From Liolophura sinensis (taxonomy: Eukaryota > Mollusca > Polyplacophora > Chitonida > Chitonidae), in NCBI RefSeq assembly GCF_032854445.1, contig NC_088299.1, positions 5,681,001-5,745,000 on the forward strand: DNA of 64,000 bases, written 5' to 3'. The notes beneath the pieces were generated by a model. The model searched no databases, was not told the DNA's origin, and worked only from the letters and a program-made list of their open reading frames with translations. This document shows, piece by piece, positions 10,383 to 21,700 of this stretch. Within the stretch, counting starts at the first letter, position 1; every line of letters begins with the position of its first letter. The translations under genes and the position numbers were made by a program.

Positions 10383-13105
10383 ATGTGGAACTCGTCTGAT
10401 TTTCGAGTGCTTATGTTAGTAAGCTTGGTATATTTCCTGCCTTGGGTGTCTGGGGTAGGTTACTACTGGGATTCTAATGACAGGACCTGGAATGAGAGTC
10501 GTGACTATTGCGAGACAATCGGCCGACAGCTTGTTTCTCTTCACACCCAGGCAGAGTACGAGTCTGTCGTGAGTTTGCTTCGAGATCAAGGGTAAATGCA
10601 TTTTCATGCATTGCGCCGTATAATATGCAGCATTGGGACATTAATTTACTTAACAGGATAAAAGGCTTTTTTTTAAGAGTAAGAAACCTAAAAAGGTCTA
10701 TGAATTTCTACTGTGAACTTGCCACTCGACGAACGGTAAATGCGCTCTTAGGCTTGTTACGGACAGTAGTATGACATTCACTCACTTCATAATGCTTGCT
10801 TCACGCAAAAGTTCATTGTGACCATGGCAACTCTTGCCGGGAGTTTGCTGATAAACGAAAGGTAAATGCGCTTTCGGGGGTCAGTTGCTTGAGTTAATTT
10901 ATTTTATTTCATTTGATTATTTTATTTATTTGTTCGTGTTTTACGGCGTACTCAATAACATTTGACTTATGCGAAGGTAGCCAGTTGCTTGATATGCAAC
11001 GGAATAAAGTTTTTCTACAAAATAAGATCAAAAGCAGAATTTAATATGTACTGTTGCTACATGAACAAGGTAGGCCAATATATCAAACCATGCGGATGGT
11101 CGTCGCTTTTCCTCGAGGCTCTGTCCCATTTCTTCCCGCCATTAAGCTGGCCGCGGTGGTATAAGAGAGATTTTCTTCAGTAGAACAGCAAGGAAATAAA
11201 TAAATAAATGAGGAGAAGAAACCTGGATGCTCGATGATCTTGGATACTTTAGCTCCATACAACACCACTAATTGGAGTTATGCATTGGAGGATACCGTTT
11301 ATATCGAAATGGTGGAAGTGTTAAACTAAAATAAACTAAACGACTTAACACGATTCAATTTAGATGAGTCTTTTTAGGATAACCAGAGTGATGTTTTTAA
11401 CGCGTGTAACAACAAAATACGATTTTAAAATATTCTATACCATGTAACTGTGGCACAAAGAGTCCTTTGGTTGCAGGTCAGGAGAGAACGCATGGATAGG
11501 TCTTCGGCTACCAGAGGATAAAGCCACGGAGGCGTATTATAGGTGGTCAGACGGGAGTCCGCTAGAATGGACCATGTGGGACAGGGACGACCCTGATGCC
11601 ATGGATTACAAGAAATGTGTCGTGCTGAGAATGGACCGTGAGGTATACGATACCAGAGAATGCGATCTCACGTATGGCTGTCTTTGTCAAGGTAATATCA
11701 CGAAAGAAATACTTCTACTGATGGGCGAAGAAACCACTAGGTGTGGTCTTTATACATTGCTTTTTAGGGCCTGAATATTATATGATGACAACAGTGACTT
11801 ATAATTCTAGATCAGTGGTCTGTAATAAATTGTTAACACGACTTACTCTTCTATCTGATTTAGCTTAATTCATAGTGTTACAGGGTGTATAACTTGCTAC
11901 CGCTTTCGCATTTCCATTAACGCTTGGAATTCAACTTCTAAGCGAAGTATATTAGCAAGCTTTCTAAATAGAAATGTGTTTAAAAGCAAAACACTTATCT
12001 CTAGTGTGTAGAACACAGAAAGTTTTGATTCATTCGCAGCGCGCTCAGAAGAAGGAATCGTTGAAATTAACCCTGATGACCTCAAGTGGTCGAAGGCGGT
12101 CGTGTGACCTATGGGGTGGTCGACGTGTAATTCATTAGGGACAACGTGCTTTCTTAGTTCTGTTGTGGTTTGTGTTGGGCGCTGTTTTGGAAATTGGTTT
12201 TGTGAATGTTGTCTAGGAACCTCCATTGTGGCTGACGGCTGGTCGGTTTCTACGCCTAGATTCCATTTATGTGATATACACCTGTAATTCACACCAAGGG
12301 AAATGTGACAGGTACTTGCAAAAAAGAAAAACAAAAAAAAAAAAACAGTGGATCATACTCATTGCGCATGTGTCGTTCTGTACGCTCGTATTTCATCATC
12401 CTACCTCTAGAAAAACTTGACCTTTGAAGACTGTGCGTGGCACGTAGGCTCGTTTAGCTTCTCCACTTGTGTCTTCGTACTGATCTATGAAATCATCATT
12501 CATCAATAACACTGTTTCAGGTGTTGGTTAAAATCATGTTGCACAAGCTTTGAACAAAGAGAATACATGCGTGTAAAGTATTATTAGAAACAAAAGCTGA
12601 GACAGAGTATTTTGTGTTTTGTGACATGAATTCCTGCCTCATCACCGTGATCCCAGTGACCTTGGTGTTGTTCAAGATTACTGTAATCATTTTGCTAATG
12701 GTGGCAGTGATTCTAAGAGAACGTAGAGAGTGGCGCATGCTCCGCAAGGAGTATAGCAGTCTATAAGTGAAATATTCTACAGTAACGTGTTTACCCCCAA
12801 TTGAACAACAAATAATAAAAGTATACCCATGTCACTTCCTTCCAGATATCGCCACGGGTAGTCCGTCTCACCAAAGGGCTGCATTTTTCAACAAGATTAC
12901 CGATGCGGGTACTTCTAGCAGATCTGTCTATGACGAGTTGCCAGAGCCATCTCTGCTAAAGTGCGCCATACAATGTCTATCTGCGGATGTGTGTCGCGAT
13001 TTTACATATGGCGGAGGAATCTGTTCTCTTTACACACCTATGACGCAACCTTGTCAGCTGTGCAGTGTTGAGGGGTGTGTTACATACAGACGCGAAATAA
13101 AATAA
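10383..13105 (+). CDS. L1: secreted C-type lectin with PAN/Apple-like domain (3 exons)
   Basis: Exons 10383-10591, 11477-11691 and 12846-13105 join to a 227-residue protein. Donors are GTAAAT and GTAATA; acceptors are TTGCAG and TTCCAG; introns are phase 2 and phase 1. Residues 1-24 look like a signal peptide (hydrophobic LMLVSLVYFLPW, then VSG). The start at 10383 is chosen because it sits directly before it; an in-frame ATG at 10329 would add 18 polar residues. Residues 27-142 form a CTLD: YYWDSNDRTW, C43, AWIGLRLP, then the conserved cysteines. The sugar-site motif is DPD rather than EPN or QPD, and VYDT replaces WND. Exon 3 has the six-cysteine spacing of a PAN/Apple domain (KCAIQCLSADVC, FTYGGGICSLY). 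The protein is probably extracellular; its ligand is unknown. Exons 2 and 3 are inside the 10-kb duplication and exon 1 is outside. Confidence 0.82.
10921..10983 (-). repeat. SINE family A fragment
   Basis: Tail and start of the body in reverse orientation (GTGTTTTACGGCGTACTCAA, GACTTATGCGAAGG) inside L1 intron 1. The matching copy is at 20908-20971. Confidence 0.65.
11090..11209 (+). repeat. SINE family A fragment
   Basis: Diverged 3' half (TGCGGATGGTCGTCGC, GGTGGTATAAGAGAGATTTT, AAATAAATAAATGA). It faces the reverse fragment at 10921, so the two may be remains of one inverted pair. The duplicate is at 21077-21194. Confidence 0.6.
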
Positions 13106-13675
13106 AGCAACACTGCCTGTAAAACCTGCTGGAACTAGAAAAATGACAACTACCAGTTTGTCAGAGGCCAGTTATGCATATGCGAGTTTGTTCTATGTAT
13201 CAATCGATTTCAGCAGTTAAAACGTGTAGTATGTCATACCACCAAACATTCTGATTATTGTACTCTAGTTGAAGATAATATTACCATCATGACAAAACAT
13301 GTCATTTTGATGACCTCGGTGCCATACAAGTGAAAGATTTTTGCGTACAGCGTATAACACCAATCAAATACATAATTAAGTCAAAAGATTTGAAATTTCC
13401 GCCAGTCGTTGACTTGATTTATTTATTTCATTTTTCACACGATACTGGTGAATCTTTATAGCATAGTGGCTAGTTTTATGGGCGCAAGAGGTTTCTCGCG
13501 TTTTAGAAAGAGATATGTAATTTATATTGGTTGAAGTCATTACTATAATGGCTCCAAGACTGGTGAGAGGTGACCGGAGGGGGGGGGGATTCCTCACAAA
13601 AGCCTGGAATGACCCTTCACCTCTTGCGCCCTACCGATTGAAAAACGAGCATTCTAACAATTTGACCACTATCTG

Positions 13676-13816
13676 CTCGTGGGAAGATCTGCCAGCAACC
13701 TGTGGATGAGTGTGGTTTCGCGTGGGCTTCCCGGTTTTCTTCCACCATATTGCTGGCTGCTGTCGTATGAGTGAAATATTCTTCAGTACGGCGTAAACAC
13801 CAATTAAATAAATGAA
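13676..13816 (+). repeat. SINE family A, 3' part
   Basis: CTCGTGGGAAGATCTGCCAG through GTCGTATGAGTGAAATATTC to CACCAATTAAATAAATGAAT, lacking the tRNA-like head. The duplicate is at 23672-23812. Confidence 0.8.
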
Positions 13817-13867
13817 TCTAGCAGAAGGTGACAACACGAAATGACCCGATTTCTTGAAAATGTATAT

Positions 13868-15394
13868 ATACTATCCAAAAAAAGAAACGCATAGGTGTTT
13901 TGTTTTATTTTAAAATAAAATAAAAACATTTTGTCGTCATTTCATGAGCAAAATGTGTTTTAATATTGTTAATAGTCACAGTTAGCACACATTTTATTCC
14001 TCAAAGCATTTCTTGGTTGAAAATGTTGAGTTTGGAGGCCGTTTTTGGAAGAAGTATAAAATACAGCACCACACTGCATCACGTGCAGTCTTACACGCCG
14101 AACTTACGCATGGAAAGCATGCAGTGTGTGACTATAAAACCGCAACTTCGGGCCGGAAATCGGCGTCTTTCAAGTGGTGTTTTCAAGCTGATTCAACATG
14201 CCACGTCTTGACACTGTCACAAGAAATATTGCCATTGGAAGACTTCAAGCTGGAGAGTCCCAATCGTCCATTTCTAGTCGTCTACACGTCAGTCAGAGCA
14301 CGATTTCGCGGCTTGCTGCCCGCTACGACAATACTGGGACAACAAATGACCGTCGCGGCGTTCGGTCGACCACGTGTCACTACAGCAGCCCAAGATCGCT
14401 ACATAAGGGTCCTCCATTTGCGTGACCGTTGTGCTACAGCTGAAAGCACAGCAGCCAGCATACCGGGACTGAGGAGGATATCAGGTCAGACAGTGCGGAA
14501 CAGGCTGAGGGAACATGGACTGAGAGCCAGGACTGTTGGGATCGTGCTGCGTCCTCACCATCGCGCCAATCGCCTCCGATGGTGTAACAACGTGACTGCA
14601 TGGAATCTACGCAACTGGCGATGCATTTGGTTCAGTGATGAGTCCAGATTCCTATTGCAGAGACGTGATGGTAGAAACCGGGTTTACAGACGTGCTCACG
14701 AACGTTATGCCCCTAACTGCGTACGCCAAGTGGACAGATTTGGTGGAGGGAGTGTGGCGATGTGGGCAGCAATATCGTATACTGGTCGTACAAATCTTGT
14801 CCACGTTCAGGGAAATCTTACGGCCGTACGCTACCGAGACACCATCCTGCAGCCACACCTCTTACCTGTCATTGACGTTCAGCGGGAGTTGTTCCAGCAG
14901 GACAACGCCAGACCGCACACGGCACGTGTCACAAGGGACTTCCTCGCCGAAAAAATGTAAATGTGCTACCCTGGCCGCCCTGTTCCCCGGATCTTAACCC
15001 AATTGAGCATCTGTGGGATGAACTTGATCGACATATACGCCAACGTCAACCTCAACCCCAAACGCTTCAAGAGCAAGTTGCATGTTTGCAGGAGGAGTGG
15101 CAGAACATTCCCAGGCCTCTATCCAGCGTCTCATCCAGTCCATGACAAGGCGTGTCAGAACTGTTATTCGTGCCCGTGGTGGTTACAACAGATACTGACA
15201 TTCCACTCAAGTGGGAGACTGATTGTGAGTGTCTTACCTCAAGTTGATGGCCTTGTTGTCTAGATATGGACCCTTCCTTAATCTGTGTAAAAAATATTTG
15301 CAGAATAGCAATTCTTATTTAGTTATGCATAATTGAAAAGACTACATCACCTCCGCAAAAATCCGGGTTATGCGTTTCTTTTTTTGGATAGTAT
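13868..15394 (+). mobile_element. Tc1/mariner element, first copy
   Basis: About 1.5 kb bounded by perfect 26-base terminal inverted repeats at 13868-13893 and 15369-15394 (CTATCCAAAAAAAGAAACGC inside a TA-rich flank). The outermost TATA-like bases may be the TA target duplication. It carries a broken transposase. The whole element was copied in the 10-kb duplication, so it inserted earlier. Confidence 0.92.
14198..15200 (+). pseudogene. Tc1-type DD34E transposase, frameshifted
   Basis: DNA-cutting and DNA-joining enzyme of a Tc1/mariner transposon. The start at 14198 (MPRLDTVTRNIAIGRLQAG) opens an N-terminal helix-turn-helix (SSISSRLHVSQSTISRLAAR). The catalytic domain continues in another frame: first D in WFSDESRF, second D in FQQDNARPHTA, and the E in PDLNPIEHLWDEL after a further frame change in an A run near 14950. 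Counting across that shift leaves 34 residues between the second D and the E, the DD34E class. Another shift near 15113 separates the C-terminal end. At least three frame changes make it non-functional. The long frame that begins upstream at 14013 is not the true start. Confidence 0.88.
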
Positions 15395-15484
15395 ATTTTA
15401 TACTTAGACGTCAGATCAAGACAAGCACTCCACTACACTACAGAGCCAGAGTCTTGCTCCTTGAATAAGACGCTTGAATAAGTG

Positions 15485-15830
<346 letters not shown>

Positions 15831-15924
15831 TACAATGTTTACAGACGGAGTTCATAACACTGTTGACTGCTTCTCTCTTACATATACCAACTCTACTTAC
15901 ACTATTTATATATTTTTCTACCTC

Positions 15925-16032
15925 TAGAAACTGGCGTTGTAGGCTGCTTTGGAAAGTGGCCTTCAGTTCAACTTGAAGTGGTGTATGAATATTGGACTGA
16001 ACGCTTAAATTCGAGCCTCTTTGTCATAAATA
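15925..16032 (+). other. Orphan exon-like module, copy at 15.9 kb
   Basis: A pyrimidine-rich acceptor (TTTTTCTACCTCTAG, ending about 15927) precedes an open segment containing GCFGKW and a diverged EVVYEYW stretch. In phase with exon 2 of the lectins it would stay open for about 42 codons. Related segments lie at 25871, 32870, 34285, 38570 and 49700. It may be a decayed alternative last exon; I do not recognise a domain. Confidence 0.4.
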
Positions 16033-18400
16033 ATGGAATCTTACCAATGTCTTGAACAGTTGGTAATCTTTAACTTCCTGTCTTGGTGCTTAGAGAGCTT
16101 GGATGATATTAATGGTGAGAAAACCATACAGAAGCCCTCGGCTTTGAAAACTGTCATAAGACACCGTATTTATTCTGTCTTCAAGTTTCACATAAAGTAT
16201 AAAATGCTTAAAAAACAGAGCGTCACAATAATGGAGAGCATAAAGAGTATTGTAATACAGGAATTTGAACAATATAGAGGTAAATCCGCGTGTTTTTCCC
16301 TGTAATTCGTGAGAAATACAACACTGTTAAGAGTCTCCTGGGTCAGTGTTCACCCCTAGCCGCCATTTCACAGTGCCCCCACAAAGCATTTGTCAAAAAC
16401 AAGGTGAAATCTGATCTCAAGGCTTACACACTGTCTCCATTGCTTACCGGGGGACTTTTATCCTCTGTACCCACCGGTTTGCAAGCGGATCAGAGGTGAC
16501 ATGTACCGGGTGTTCAAGAGACGTACTTGAATTCCTTTTAAAAATTGCCTGTTTCACTGATCGGGATATGAAATCGGATCTTTATGTCCGTAATGCAGCT
16601 CTCCGTCATCTGAGCTGTTGGGTATTTCTGGCTTGCTACCCTAGTATAAGCACTACAAAACTGGTCCCGTCACATCCTTCTATGGAAGCCGGGTAAGGCT
16701 ATGATCATACCATCGTACTGTCTGTGCTCGATAGTGACACTTTTCAACAAGAACAACATCCGAGCATTCGAGTATTATGCCTCTTTGTTCAAAATATTTA
16801 AAACAACTAAAGATAATCATATTTCCATTGTCAGTATAGCGGATTCAATTTTACGAGCCACTGGATTTATTTTTTCAAACAAATCTGTTATTTGCAATAA
16901 TTAGAATGAGTTGTTTCGTGTATCTGTACACAATTATTTCATTTAATTCGGTACACAGTACATTGCTTGGGATTGTTTTTTGTCCGGTGGTAGTTGCTAA
17001 AAAAATGCTCTATTGAGAAATACATTTTCCTTGAGTTCTTCAATAGATCAAGCTCTGCTGGTAAAAAGTGCTTGAAGGCTATATAAATACAGAAATTTGC
17101 AGCATTCTTTCAGGTTAACGTTAGTTAACTAATTTGGTACCTTTAAACTCTGTTCGAAAAACTTACTAAATTGGTTCACGCGAACATAAACGATAATACG
17201 AGGTAAATGTACGTGGTAAACCTATGTTGTTTGTCACGGCACCATGTGTAATGGATAACATGTTAAGAGCTTCATATAAGACCACATGAATATTGCTGAT
17301 ATATTAGTGAAATACATCCAGTGACATAAATACGTCTTACAAACCTATACATTTGCGTCGCGTATGTATTATCACAAGTCCTTTATCTAAAGTATGCAAC
17401 TTCCATATATGTAGTCTCCATGGCACCGTACACTTTTCTTTCATCTCTAACACATTATGTGACGTATCTGCGCAGCCATGTATTTTTTTTCTCTGTTGCA
17501 AACGTTGTAGAATACTTCTGGTATTACTTAAGGTCAGTTTTAATATTTAGAAAATTTCGTCCGACATTAGTTGCTAAACCAGGGATTTCATGCAACGAAT
17601 AACCCTTGCCAAACAACGAAACCACTGTGTAAGTCCGCCTTTGGTTTCGGTGTCCAAGTTAGATGATATTCGCGGTCTTTTTGTCACCCCAGTCACTTCA
17701 TGACCGACAAAAGACAGTCACAACTTGGTGATCATCTCATCTTTTATTGGAGTGAGTGAGTGTTTGGGGCTTAACGTCGTACTTAACAATTTTTCAGTCA
17801 TATGACGACGATCTTTTATTGGACAAAGTGTAATTATTCAGTAAGCCAGCAGGTAACGTAAATCTGTAATGTCAAGTAGGCCTATGGAAAAGGGTCTAAT
17901 GTGCGATAGGGTAACATGCCATCGATTTCTACCCAGGTTTTTTTACTAGTAAATATAGGTTCTGCAACAAGCGCCGTAGGCTAAAAAACAGATACTTAGA
18001 AGATTGTTTTTGATAGAACCAGGGTGTGGACAAGTGTGACTATCGATCTTTTATCTTATATATAATCATAATCATGCTAAACACAAAACTTTGTTTTGAA
18101 AGCATGGCGTGTTTTGATAGGGAAACATGGCCTGTAGTAAGCCATTGATTTCTAAATGTGTCTCAAGCACTGGCTAATAAAGTCAGGAAAAAATGAAGTA
18201 AACCATTCATCTGAGATAAATCAATTGATGAAGCAAACAATTTGTCATCAGCTAGGCCGAATCTTTTTTCACCTCCCCTACCCCCTTAATGTAGTATATA
18301 ATGGTTTTAAAAGCGTTTTGATAACCAATGGTTTTATAAGACAGGACGTTCATTTTCTGTAAACATCGCAACTCGTCGGAGGTGAGCCGAAGACAAGCAC
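16033..18400. repeat. Intergenic block shared between cluster units
   Basis: No gene is seen. The sequence is repeated almost exactly at 25979-28350 (10-kb duplication). In older, rearranged form it occurs at about 32980-33330, 34080-34800, 35220-35900, 37565-37735 and 38690-38880. This shows that the spacer, not just the genes, has been copied repeatedly. A SINE-B fragment lies at 17751-17812. Confidence 0.75.
17751..17812 (-). repeat. SINE family B tail fragment
   Basis: GAGTG repeats, then TTAACGTCGTACTTAACAAT and TTTCAGTCATATGACGACGA: the reverse-oriented 3' end of SINE-B. The duplicate is at 27700-27760. Confidence 0.75.
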
Positions 18401-18404
18401 TTAG

Positions 18405-18785
18405 AAAAGGGACACGCACTATAAATAATGTGTACATCAGTGGTCTTTTCCCGGAAATGCTTAAATGTGCATGCACACGCAGATGTGTGTTTTAGTTGCA
18501 CAGCTAAGCTGGAACATTAGACACGAGTAAATTTGCCCCATGTCATAAGTGGAGTGGAACTTACCATTCATTCAACAAAGACAAACATGTTCGTATTGTA
18601 AAGCTTATGAGCTTCCTCTGAAAACAGATAAACACTCCATGTACGCCATATATTAAATTATATATATTAACATATATTTATGTACATTAAGTTATACTCC
18701 GCCTGGCTGCATAATGACAGAAAATCTGAAGATATATTTTGTATCTTAAACAACTCCACGCGTTTCCATCGCACCAACGTTCAGT
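18405..18785 (+). promoter_or_regulatory. Conserved upstream block of L2
   Basis: A TATAAATAA (18420-18428) is followed 20 bases later by a palindromic TTCCCGGAA (18448-18456), which fits the STAT consensus TTC-N3-GAA. Both recur at the same spacing before L3 and before the dead gene at 35181; L4 has weakened versions. A second shared block (CTGAAGATATATTTTGTA to the ATG) lies just before the start. This is my best candidate for a cluster promoter. The true transcription start is unknown. Confidence 0.45.
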
Positions 18786-21700
18786 ATGTTCACATATTCC
18801 AATGCCCGGAGACTTCTGTTTGTGACATTTTACCTCGTTTGTGTGATATATTATGCTAGCGGTTCAACATTCTTCTGGGAACCTGACGAACTAACTTGGG
18901 ATAAATGCCGCAATCGATGTAAAGGTCTGCATGGTGACATGGCCTCGCTTCACACGAAGGAAGAGTACAACGAGGCTATCAGTTTTCTGGAAAGCAAAAG
19001 GTAAAAACGTAACATTTAAATACCACACTGATTTTGAATTGAAGAGATTCTATTTATATATTTGATTTATCCCTTTTTCTAAACAGCGAACAGGTAAATA
19101 TGTAACACTGGAATGAACGATTAGTTATAATTGAAGGGCTTCCTCTCTTAGGCTAACCATTTCTCAGCAAAACATAGTAAATCGGGTACATAACGAAACT
19201 GTGACTATCAAAATACCCATAACAGACTACGTATAACTTTCAAGGGAATGGTTCTCCATTGGCTCAGTCGACCTTATTGACAACTTAGTTAAAGTGTTTA
19301 TCACGATCAATGAATGAATGAATGTTTGACGTCGGTTTAACCTCGTACTTAACAAGTTTTCAGTCATACGACATCAAGGGGTCATTATGTGTGTGCACGT
19401 ATACTATGTCTTCTCGTGTCAGGGCGAGTCCATGGCGCCAAAGTGCTGCTGAAGTATCATGCCAAAGACACTTGGCATGACACCCCATACAGTCACATAT
19501 TGACACCAGGAGAACCAGTCCCGTTTCTAACCTCTAAATTTTTAGAGCCAAGCAAAACAACAACAAGTACCATTTTTCAAGCCCGATCCCGGATCAATCC
19601 TTGATCGAGTCACACCTAAGACTTTAAAAGAGGAAGTTGTAACTACCTCGCTTGGCGTTCAGCACGAAGGGGATAGTGCAACGACTGGTTGACCCGTATC
19701 AGTATAATGGCTGGGGCGGGGCGGCTTACTTGCCTTCGGTAAGTCGTCTCTGTGAATCAGCACTAAATAAAAGAGTGGTGGAAATCCGTCCTGCAACAAG
19801 GAGGCACATTACACGTACATGCACCTTAAGGATTCCTTCGTCGTCATATGACTGAAAAATTGTTGAGCACGACGTTAAACCCCAGGCACTCACTCACTCA
19901 CTCAAACCTTTGGTATGACCCGACCAGGGTTTGATCCCGGGTCTCCCGGCTTCGAGGCGGACGGTGTAACTATTAAGCCACCGAAGCGGTCTTTCATGAT
20001 GAAATGCGGAGCTTTACGTTGCACATGCAACGATCGCAAGGGGGATATCTGTCGTCAACAGAACTGTGTTGGAGTCACAACTGTTATTCACTTGCTCTTG
20101 GCTGACATTGAGTTATAAAGTTTCCTCTTGCATTCCAAAAAATGTATTCGATGAATGAAATCAGTTAATGCCACCGTCACCTTAGGCTGTACTTCAATCA
20201 GGATATTTATTAGAAGAAGCTTATCCGTAAACAATTGAAATATTGACACATACTTAACAAGATATAATTCAGTCATGGCATTCATGACAACAATCCACTG
20301 TTTGATGAAAGCGATTCCGACGGAGGCTATAATCACATCAGGTTTATACGTTTATCACATCTCCCGAACTGGTGTATCGTCGTAAATGATTTGATATGAT
20401 TGTTCTATAAGGTCATATTCAAGAACTTTCTCACTTTTCCATGGCTGTCAGAATCACGGGTGTAGAAAATTGGATACTCCGAGATAAACCACCTGGTCTT
20501 TGGCAATTTACTAACTAACATTTGCACAAGGGACGCACAGGCAAGGGAAGACAAGTCATCGTCAATGACGATTCGACTGCCTAAGCGGTCTCAAGAGCGT
20601 CGTCGACACTTTATTGTCACTAATGCAAGGCGCATTAACTTTCTTAACAGGATAAAAGGCTTTTTTTTAAGACTAAGAAACCTAAAAAGGTCTATGAATT
20701 TCTATTGTGAACTTGCCACTCAACGAACGGTAAATGTTACTTGTTACGGAAAGTAGTATGACATTCACTCACTTCATAATGCTTGCTTCACGCAAAAGTT
20801 CATTGTGACCATGGCAACTCTTGCCGGGAGTTTGCTGATAAACGAAAGGTAAATGCGCTTTCGGGGGTCAGTTGCTTGGGTTAATTTATTTTATTTCATT
20901 TGATTATTTTATTTATTTGTTCGTGTTTTACGCCGTACTCAATAACATTTGACTTATGCGAAGGTAGCCAGTTGCTTGATATGCAACGGAATAAAGTTTT
21001 TCTACAAAATAAGATCAAAAGCAGAGTTTAATATGTACTGTTGCTACATGAACAAGGTAGGCCAATATATCAAACCATGCGGATGGTCGTCGCTTTTCCT
21101 CGAGGCTCTGTCCCATTTCTTCCCGCCATTAAGCTGGCCGCGGTGGTATAAGAGAGATTTTCTTCAGTAGAACTGCAATAATAAATAAATAAATGAGGAG
21201 AAGAAACCTGAATGCTCGATGATCTTGGATACTTCAGCTCCATACAACACCACTAATTGGAGTTATGCGTTGGAGGATACCGTTTATATCGAAATGGTGG
21301 AAGTGTTAAACTAAAATAAACTAAACGACTTAACACGATTCAATTTAGATGAGTCTTTTTAGGATAACAAGAGTGATGTTTTTAACGCGTGTAACAACAA
21401 AATACGATTTTAAAATATTCTATACCATGTAACTGTGGCACAAAGAGTCCTTTGGTTGCAGGTCAGGAAAGAAGGCATGGATAGGTCTTCGGCTACCAGA
21501 GGATAAAGCCACGGAGGCGTATTATAGGTGGTCAGACGGGAGTCCGCTAGAATGGACCATGTGGGACAGGGACGACCCTGATGCCATGGATTACAAGAAA
21601 TGTGTCGTGCTGAGAATGGACCGTGAGGTATACGATACCAGAGAATGCGATCTCACGTATGGCTGTCTTTGTCAAGGTAATATCACGAAAGAAATACTTC

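Noticed and set aside
11897-12334. 145-codon reverse frame, also at 21882
   Set aside because: It lies within lectin intron 2 on the opposite strand. It is shared only because of the recent duplication and is broken by small indels in the second copy (109 codons).
14013-14197. Upstream start for a 315-codon reading frame over the Tc1 element
   Set aside because: The first part is the element's non-coding leader. The conserved N-terminus begins at 14198 in another frame, and the long frame exists only because of frameshifts.
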